Source: Pseudanabaena sp. M53BS1SP1A06MG (GTDB lineage Bacteria; Cyanobacteriota; Cyanobacteriia; Pseudanabaenales; Pseudanabaenaceae). Taken from it: a stretch of 44,845 nucleotides of DNA. This document shows positions 40,465 through 44,845 of the stretch, in pieces. Position 1 is the first letter of the stretch; every line of letters begins with the position of its first letter. Position numbers and translations under genes: made by a program. The notes under the pieces are model-generated. The model saw only the letters and a program-made list of their open reading frames with translations, was not told the DNA's origin and ran no database searches. The DNA is taken from the NCBI GenBank assembly GCA_020404105.1, contig JADBWH010000014.1, positions 1-44,845 on the forward strand, given 5' to 3'.

Positions 40465-40992
40465 TTAAGCAGCTTCTTTTTCGGAAACAGCTTTGATGGC
40501 ACGTCCCAAAGATTGGGGAACTTCTTTGATACCGATCGCAATCTTGGCCGTGACGGCGTTAATTGCGCCAGCAATTTGCGAGATGAGTACTTCTTTGGAA
40601 GGTAGATCGGCGATCGCTTGTAAGTCTTTGGGACTCAAAGCACGACCTTCTAAGACACCGCCACGAAGTTCGGTTTTCTTAGATTCCTTGAGGAAAGCTT
40701 GGTATGCCTTAACTGCACCACCAATGTCATCCTTCACAAACAGACAAGCAGAGGGACCAACTAGAAATTTTTCTAGAGGTTGCCATTCAGGAGTATCTGA
40801 AATTGCTTGCTTGAGCAGAGTGTTCTTAGTTGTTCTGCACACCGTGCCAGTTGGACGGAGTGAGCGGCGGAGCTTCGTAATTTCAGCTACCGACAATGTT
40901 GCATAGTCAATTACAATTACCAGCTTAGTTCCATCAAACTCTTGGCTGATTTCACTAACTAACGCCTTTTTTTGTTCTAGGGTCTTACCCAT
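40465..40992 (-). CDS. rplJ: 50S ribosomal protein L10
   Basis: 175 residues. The start was taken at the ATG after AAGGAGGTG (MGKTLEQKKALVSEISQEF). A frame 12 codons longer would overlap the ribosome site and the hairpin. LVIVIDYATLSVAEITKLRRSLR and RTTKNTLLKQAI are L10 signatures. It binds the L11 region of 23S rRNA and the L7/L12 dimers, and as the L10-L12 complex it should bind the leader at 41085. Confidence 0.97.
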   Translation of the reverse strand: MGKTLEQKKALVSEISQEFDGTKLVIVIDYATLSVAEITKLRRSLRPTGTVCRTTKNTLLKQAISDTPEWQPLEKFLVGPSACLFVKDDIGGAVKAYQAFLKESKKTELRGGVLEGRALSPKDLQAIADLPSKEVLISQIAGAINAVTAKIAIGIKEVPQSLGRAIKAVSEKEAA

Positions 40993-41021
40993 GTAGTTTG
41001 CACCTCCTTGTGGTTTAGATT

Positions 41022-41054
41022 TAGACAAACTTTTACAAAGTAAAAGTTTGTCTA
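41022..41054 (-). promoter_or_regulatory. Perfect 15-bp hairpin just upstream of rplJ ribosome site
   Basis: TAGACAAACTTTTAC-AAA-complement. In the mRNA it ends about 14 nt before AGGAGG of rplJ and could control access to it or act as an RNase processing site. Confidence 0.65.
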
Positions 41055-41084
41055 ACCTGATAAATCTTTAAAGTCATTAAAAAA

Positions 41085-41181
41085 GCCTCATCTTTTCGCA
41101 GACCGAGGCTAAAAACATTCCAGTAAGGAATTTTTTTAAATCACCTCGGCAGGAAATTAAGCCATTAGCACCTGCTGTCTA
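41085..41181 (-). promoter_or_regulatory. Ribosomal protein L10 leader with attenuator
   Basis: On the minus strand AGACAGCAGGTGC (41168-41180), then GGCTTAATTTCCTGCCGAGGTG (core near 41143-41164) form the kink-turn-containing L10 leader pattern. AGCAGG pairs with CCTGC. GCCTCGG...GATGAGGC followed by TTTTTT (41085-41109) is the terminator half. Free L10/L7-L12 should stabilise termination before rplJ. Confidence 0.82.
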
Positions 41182-41304
41182 TGGAGCTATTTAGTTGTCG
41201 AAATTTATTTCTAGGCTTGATTACAACGAATAGACTTAGATTTTTGTAAACTTTTGTTCCTATGGAAAAAAAGTTTATTTTGAATGGCTTTAAAAAAGGC
41301 TTTA

Positions 41305-42018
41305 TTATGCTTCGGCAAGCTTGAGATCGCGCAATGCAGGTACATCAACTTCAATGGAAGGTCCCATTGTTGCCGATACATAGAGCGATCGCCAGTAGCG
41401 ACCTTTTGCTCCAGAAGGACGATTACGATCAATTGTTTCTTGTAAAGCCTTCAGGTTTAGCAATAGATCTTCTGCGCTGAAAGCAGCCTTGCCAAACTGA
41501 ATATGGACGATCCCTGTTCGGTCGGCACGAAACTCTAGCTTACCAGCTTTGAACTCATTAATCGCACCTGCTAAATCAGTAGTTACCGTACCACCTTTGG
41601 GTGAGGGCATCAAGCCCCTAGGTCCTAATAATTTACCAAGCTTAGCAACTTGAGGCATTACATCCGGGGTAGCAATTAGCAAATCAAAATCTAATCTACC
41701 TTTGCTGATTTCATCGATTAATTCTTCAGATCCCGCGATATCTGCACCAGCAGCAGTTGCTTCAGCAACTTTTTCACCACGGGCAATTACAGCTACACGG
41801 ATAGTTTGTCCTGTACCCTTGGGCAAAGTTACTGTAGTACGCAATTGTTGATCAGCGTACTTAGGATCAATGCCCAGTCTTACGTGAGCTTCTACAGATT
41901 CAGGAAATTTTGCGGTTGCAGTTGCCTTGACTAGCTCTAAGGCTTCAATCGGTGCATAAGGGCGCTCTTCTACTTTGCTTCGAGCTTCCTTAAGACGCTT
42001 TGATACTTTTTTTGTCAT
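41305..42018 (-). CDS. rplA: 50S ribosomal protein L1
   Basis: 237 residues, complete. [64 protein letters not shown] and [15 protein letters not shown] are L1 signatures. It binds 23S rRNA helices 76-78 at the E-site stalk. AAGGAG precedes the ATG. Confidence 0.98.
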   Translation of the reverse strand: MTKKVSKRLKEARSKVEERPYAPIEALELVKATATAKFPESVEAHVRLGIDPKYADQQLRTTVTLPKGTGQTIRVAVIARGEKVAEATAAGADIAGSEELIDEISKGRLDFDLLIATPDVMPQVAKLGKLLGPRGLMPSPKGGTVTTDLAGAINEFKAGKLEFRADRTGIVHIQFGKAAFSAEDLLLNLKALQETIDRNRPSGAKGRYWRSLYVSATMGPSIEVDVPALRDLKLAEA

Positions 42019-42135
42019 GAATTACTCCTTTGGGGTGCGATCAGAAAATCTAATTTCCTCCCCCAGCTAAATATTTTGATTTCAGTTAAAACTCATTTAA
42101 GATTTATTGATAAATCTTGCTTTTGAACGCTAGAA

Positions 42136-42561
42136 CTAGGCTGTAATAGTAACACCCATATTTCTAGCAGTACCTTCAATAATTTTTGTCGCTGCTTCAA
42201 TATCGTTGGCGTTGAGATCTGGGAGCTTAGTCTCAGCAATTTGACGAAGCTGATCTCTAGTGATTGAACCAACTTTTTTACGGTTAGGCTCAGCAGATCC
42301 AGAGGAAATACCCGCAGCTTTTTGGATTAAAACTGATGCAGGAGGTGTTTTGAGAATGAAGGTAAAACTTCTATCTTCATAAACAGATATTTCTACAGGA
42401 ATAACCATACCTGCTTGGTCAGCAGTACGAGCGTTATATTCCTTACAAAACATCATGATGTTGACACCATGTTGACCTAAAGCGGGACCAACTGGTGGTG
42501 TTGGACTTGCTTTACCAGCATTGAGTGCTAGCTTAATAATTGCTGTAACTTTTTTAGCCAT
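42136..42561 (-). CDS. rplK: 50S ribosomal protein L11
   Basis: 141 residues. [49 protein letters not shown], and the C-terminal rRNA-binding domain ending [10 protein letters not shown]. It forms the GTPase-associated centre with L10. Confidence 0.98.
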   Translation of the reverse strand: MAKKVTAIIKLALNAGKASPTPPVGPALGQHGVNIMMFCKEYNARTADQAGMVIPVEISVYEDRSFTFILKTPPASVLIQKAAGISSGSAEPNRKKVGSITRDQLRQIAETKLPDLNANDIEAATKIIEGTARNMGVTITA

Positions 42562-42650
42562 TTACTTTCTGAGCCACTTTGATAATAGCCGTTAAAAAAC
42601 ACTAAAAAATCTGCAAACCAAAGTTTGAGTTAATTAGCTTTGTTTATGAT

Positions 42651-43292
42651 TTAGTTTTGCTTTTGTACCTGATTGAACTCAAGTTCTACAGGCGTGTCTC
42701 TTCCAAAGATTGAGAGAAGTGCTTTGAGTTTATTGCGCTCTGGGCTAACCTCGACTACTTCACCTTCAAAGTCTTTAAATGGACCATTGAGCACTTTAAT
42801 CTTATCGCCTTGAGCCATGTCAATTTTAAGGACTGGCTCTTGTTCGACAGTGACACGGAAAATTCGTTCAACTTCTTTCTCAGTCAATGGGCGAGGCTTA
42901 ACATGACCACGACCACGACCGTAGTGACGTTTTTGTTCTGTGCCGACAAAGTTAATTACATGGGGGGTGCTTTTGACAGCAAGCCATGCGTCATCATCAA
43001 CTTCTAGTTGTCCGATTTCGTTTCTGACAGTCTTAATTTGGATCAGTACATATCCGGGGAAAATCTTTTCCTCAGATGTAAGCCTACTGCCATCTTTCCT
43101 AAGCTTGACGGTCGGTGTCTGCGGAATTTCAATTTGCTTGATCCGATCTTCGACATCAAGGGTCTTTATCCGTTGCTCTAGACTTGACTTGACCTTTTTT
43201 TCGCAACCCGAAGCAATCTGAACAGCGTACCATTGAAAGATTACGTCTGATTCTTCGTGGCTAGATGAATGGTCGATGTCTTCGGTAAACAT
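42651..43292 (-). CDS. nusG: Transcription termination/antitermination factor NusG
   Basis: 213 residues. NGN domain: FQWYAVQIASGCEKKVKSSLEQ, EKIFPGYVLIQI, TPHVINFVGT. KOW domain: MAQGDKIKVLNGPFKDFEGEVVEV, C-terminus VELEFNQVQ. It starts at a TAATG overlap with the secE stop. It binds RNA polymerase and couples with the ribosome. Confidence 0.98.
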   Translation of the reverse strand: MFTEDIDHSSSHEESDVIFQWYAVQIASGCEKKVKSSLEQRIKTLDVEDRIKQIEIPQTPTVKLRKDGSRLTSEEKIFPGYVLIQIKTVRNEIGQLEVDDDAWLAVKSTPHVINFVGTEQKRHYGRGRGHVKPRPLTEKEVERIFRVTVEQEPVLKIDMAQGDKIKVLNGPFKDFEGEVVEVSPERNKLKALLSIFGRDTPVELEFNQVQKQN

Positions 43293-43540
43293 TATTGAAA
43301 TACCTGCAATGCGATCGCTCTAAACAAAGCATCAATTAAATAAACAAAAGTTGCAACCGCAACGATCATTAAAAGCACGGATGCAGATTCACTAATTAAT
43401 TGTTGACGGGTCGGCCAGACAATTTTGCTAAACTCAGCCTTAGTCTCTGCAAAAAAGTTAGTCATGTTAGCATTATCAGAATTATCTGATGCTTCTTTTG
43501 ATGCTTCCTTAGGTTGCTCTTTTAGTTCGTTTTTGGTCAT
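43292..43540 (-). CDS. secE: Preprotein translocase subunit SecE
   Basis: 82 residues. A disordered acidic N-terminus, then FFAETKAEFSKIVWPTRQQL (amphipathic helix of SecE) and one transmembrane helix (ASVLLMIVAVATFVYLIDALF). Part of SecYEG in cytoplasmic and thylakoid membranes. Translationally coupled to nusG. Confidence 0.95.
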   Translation of the reverse strand: MTKNELKEQPKEASKEASDNSDNANMTNFFAETKAEFSKIVWPTRQQLISESASVLLMIVAVATFVYLIDALFRAIALQVFQ

Positions 43541-43656
43541 AGCGGCAACTCGTGCGATCCTTTTGCAAACTTTGAAAATGCGATGTACTTAACTATAGCT
43601 TTGAGCAAACTTAAAATTAAGCTGATATTAGTTTGGGGCTTGTGAAGATGGTGAAG

Positions 43657-43729
43657 CGCGCCCTGAGGGACTCGAACCCCCGACATCAGGTTTTGGAGAC
43701 CTGCGTTCTACCAACTGAACTAAGGACGC
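43657..43729 (-). tRNA. tRNA-Trp (CCA anticodon)
   Basis: 73 nt. Acceptor GCGTCCT pairs with AGGGCGC (one T-G). D arm TTCAG...GTAGAAC, anticodon loop CTCCAAA with anticodon CCA, T arm GGGGTTCGAGTCCC. The 3' CCA is not encoded. It sits between rplS and secE, a typical cyanobacterial order. Confidence 0.97.
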
Positions 43730-43828
43730 ACGTTATGAAAACAAGATTTTGATAGTTACCAGCTATATCTCAGGCATCAATTACAATATCAAAACAGTAT
43801 TTGAAACCTAGTATAACCATAAATGGCT

Positions 43829-44191
43829 CTACAGTGGACGATCAAATCTTTGTTTAAGACGTGTTGCTTTACCAACAAGGTCGCGTAAGTAATAGAGCTT
43901 AGCACGACGGACTTTGCCACGACGGATTACTTTGATGCTTTCAACTTTTGGAGAATGTAGCAAGAAGGCTCGCTCGACTCCTACTCCTTGAAATACGCGA
44001 CGGACGGTAACAACTGAGTTGATCCCCGTACCGCGCTTTGCAATAACGACACCTTCGTAGGGCTGAGTGCGTTCTTTACCGCCCTCTTTAATCCTAACTC
44101 CAACCTTCACAGTGTCTCCCACATAGATTTGGGGGAGGTCTGTTTTGATATATTCCGCTTCAATTGAGCGTATGATTTCAACAGCGTTCAT
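43829..44191 (-). CDS. rplS: 50S ribosomal protein L19
   Basis: 120 residues. The start was chosen at [28 protein letters not shown] by family length; a frame to 44218 would add nine unrelated residues. [45 protein letters not shown], and [22 protein letters not shown] are L19 signatures. It sits at the 30S-50S interface. Confidence 0.97.
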   Translation of the reverse strand: MNAVEIIRSIEAEYIKTDLPQIYVGDTVKVGVRIKEGGKERTQPYEGVVIAKRGTGINSVVTVRRVFQGVGVERAFLLHSPKVESIKVIRRGKVRRAKLYYLRDLVGKATRLKQRFDRPL

Positions 44192-44288
44192 GAGGAATGC
44201 CAAAAAAGTCGCGATCATTTATGATAGAGGGTGATTGCTCTAATGTCTATGATTTTTGAAAATTATTTTAATACAGTACTTTCAGCAG

Positions 44289-44392
44289 TAAGTAGCTCGA
44301 CTTAATTAAAACCTAAAACCAGAGTTTGATCCGCCCGCTACGCGGGTGGATCAAACTTCTCGGTTTTTAGTTTACTTATGTCTAGCTACTTA
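44289..44392. mobile_element. MITE B, copy 2
   Basis: 104 bp from TAAGTAGCTCGAC to GTCTAGCTACTTA. Inner stem AAGTTTGATCC-type: GAGTTTGATCCGCCCGC pairs with GCGGGTGGATCAAACTTC. Same ends as copy 1 with a different inner stem. Confidence 0.85.
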
Positions 44393-44575
44393 AAGTCAGC
44401 AAGTTCATACTAAACCTTCTAATTCGTGAGGCTTATTGGATTTAAAGTGCTTTGCGCTCACTTGAAGACGTAAAACATTAACATGAAATTTTTTAAAAAC
44501 AGTGCGAATCGCCTCTTTCAAAAATATTGCTGTACTGCCCAAACTCAAATAGGCTGTATTTCTATTTTGCAGATC
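44393..44575. other. Intergenic repeat remnant
   Basis: About 180 bp with no gene. GCGAATCGCCTCTTTCAAAAATAT (in two parts around 44502-44525) and CAAATAGGCTGTA near 44547 resemble the region of the palindrome at 36606-36680, but the perfect palindrome is lost. Confidence 0.4.
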
Positions 44576-44732
44576 TAAGTAACGTGAGTTCGGGTTAAGT
44601 TGGCAAGTTTTAAAAGACCAAAAGTAAAAGCCTTGCTAAGCAAGGCTTTTACTTTTGGTCTTTGAGAGAGGGTTTGCGTAGCAAACCCTCTCTCAAAGAC
44701 TGTTTCAAATTATCCCGAACTCACATTAAGTA
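44576..44732. mobile_element. MITE A, copy 3
   Basis: 157 bp, nearly identical to copy 2. One stem differs at both sides (AAAGACCAAAAG against CTTTTGGTCTTT, where copy 2 has GCCC and GGGC). TAAGTAACGTGAG left end and CTCACATTAAGTA right end. Confidence 0.9.
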
Positions 44733-44839
44733 CAGGACAAAAATTTAATGGAGTTGAAGAAAGCCTCGGAATTGAGATGGATGTCAAAGATGATATGACG
44801 CAGGTAATCAAAGCCAAGACGAAAAATGCTCCTAGGTAA
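44732..44839 (+). pseudogene. Possible 3' remnant of a gene cut by MITE A3
   Basis: From the MITE border an open frame encodes GQKFNGVEESLGIEMDVKDDMTQ... and stops at TAA (44837-44839). The composition is protein-like, and the frame upstream is lost inside the MITE. It looks like the last 34 codons of an interrupted gene. The protein was not identified. Confidence 0.35.
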
Positions 44840-44845
44840 GCGACC

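Noticed and set aside
41211-41432. 73-codon minus frame overlapping the end of rplA
   Set aside because: Out-of-frame shadow of a conserved ribosomal gene.
44192-44218. Upstream ATG extending rplS by nine codons
   Set aside because: The extension is not part of the L19 family; the inner ATG gives the standard length.

Overview
The window is from a filamentous or unicellular cyanobacterium, most likely a Pseudanabaena-type one. The evidence is dense HIP1 octamers (GCGATCGC), psbO, petG, the cyanobacterial form of hemB, and families such as DUF3531 and KGK-domain proteins. The genus is an inference; no rRNA is present.

Bases 1 to about 14,250 are the right-hand part of an integrated mobile element that continues beyond the left edge. 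Its right end carries a large serine recombinase (12767-14212, minus) next to comM. The comM frame stops inside its Walker B motif, so the element sits within comM and only the 5' part of that gene is here. From left to right the element holds exported small proteins, a membrane-anchored staphylococcal-type nuclease, and an HTH protein. Next comes about 1 kb of non-coding DNA packed with long imperfect palindromes, then an accessory block with a Rad52-type annealing protein. A divergent XRE / ribbon-helix-helix switch with paired operators precedes a compressed plus-strand operon (6573-12770). That operon encodes a lambda-O-like replication protein with iterons inside its gene, an adenine methyltransferase, an overlapping C5-cytosine methyltransferase in another frame, zinc-ribbon proteins and an ASCH-like protein. 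I see no capsid, terminase or conjugation genes, so prophage, plasmid-like element and fdxN-type element all remain possible.

Bases 14,260-44,845 are chromosomal: a Cys-rich protein, an S9 peptidase, psbO, petG, an SGNH hydrolase, gloA, a DUF433/DUF5615 toxin-antitoxin pair, an LCP ligase, hemB, pentapeptide and TPR proteins, corA, rsmE, yjbQ, yvcK, an anti-sigma-type kinase, a class A PBP and hisE. The right end is the ribosomal/transcription cluster rplS, tRNA-Trp, secE, nusG, rplK, rplA, L10 leader, rplJ, rplL, read on the minus strand. Three MITE-like families (A 157 bp x3, B about 105 bp x2, C x2, one with an 8-bp target duplication) and one looser palindromic repeat lie between these genes.

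The best candidates for something undescribed are in the element. They are (1) the hairpin array at 2476-3263, whose modules keep flanks or loops while the stems change on both sides; (2) the long adenine/cytosine methyltransferase overlap in two frames; and (3) a 10-mer, GTTCTAGTGG, found seven times in 14 kb of element at roughly 2-kb spacing and not seen in the 30 kb of chromosome.
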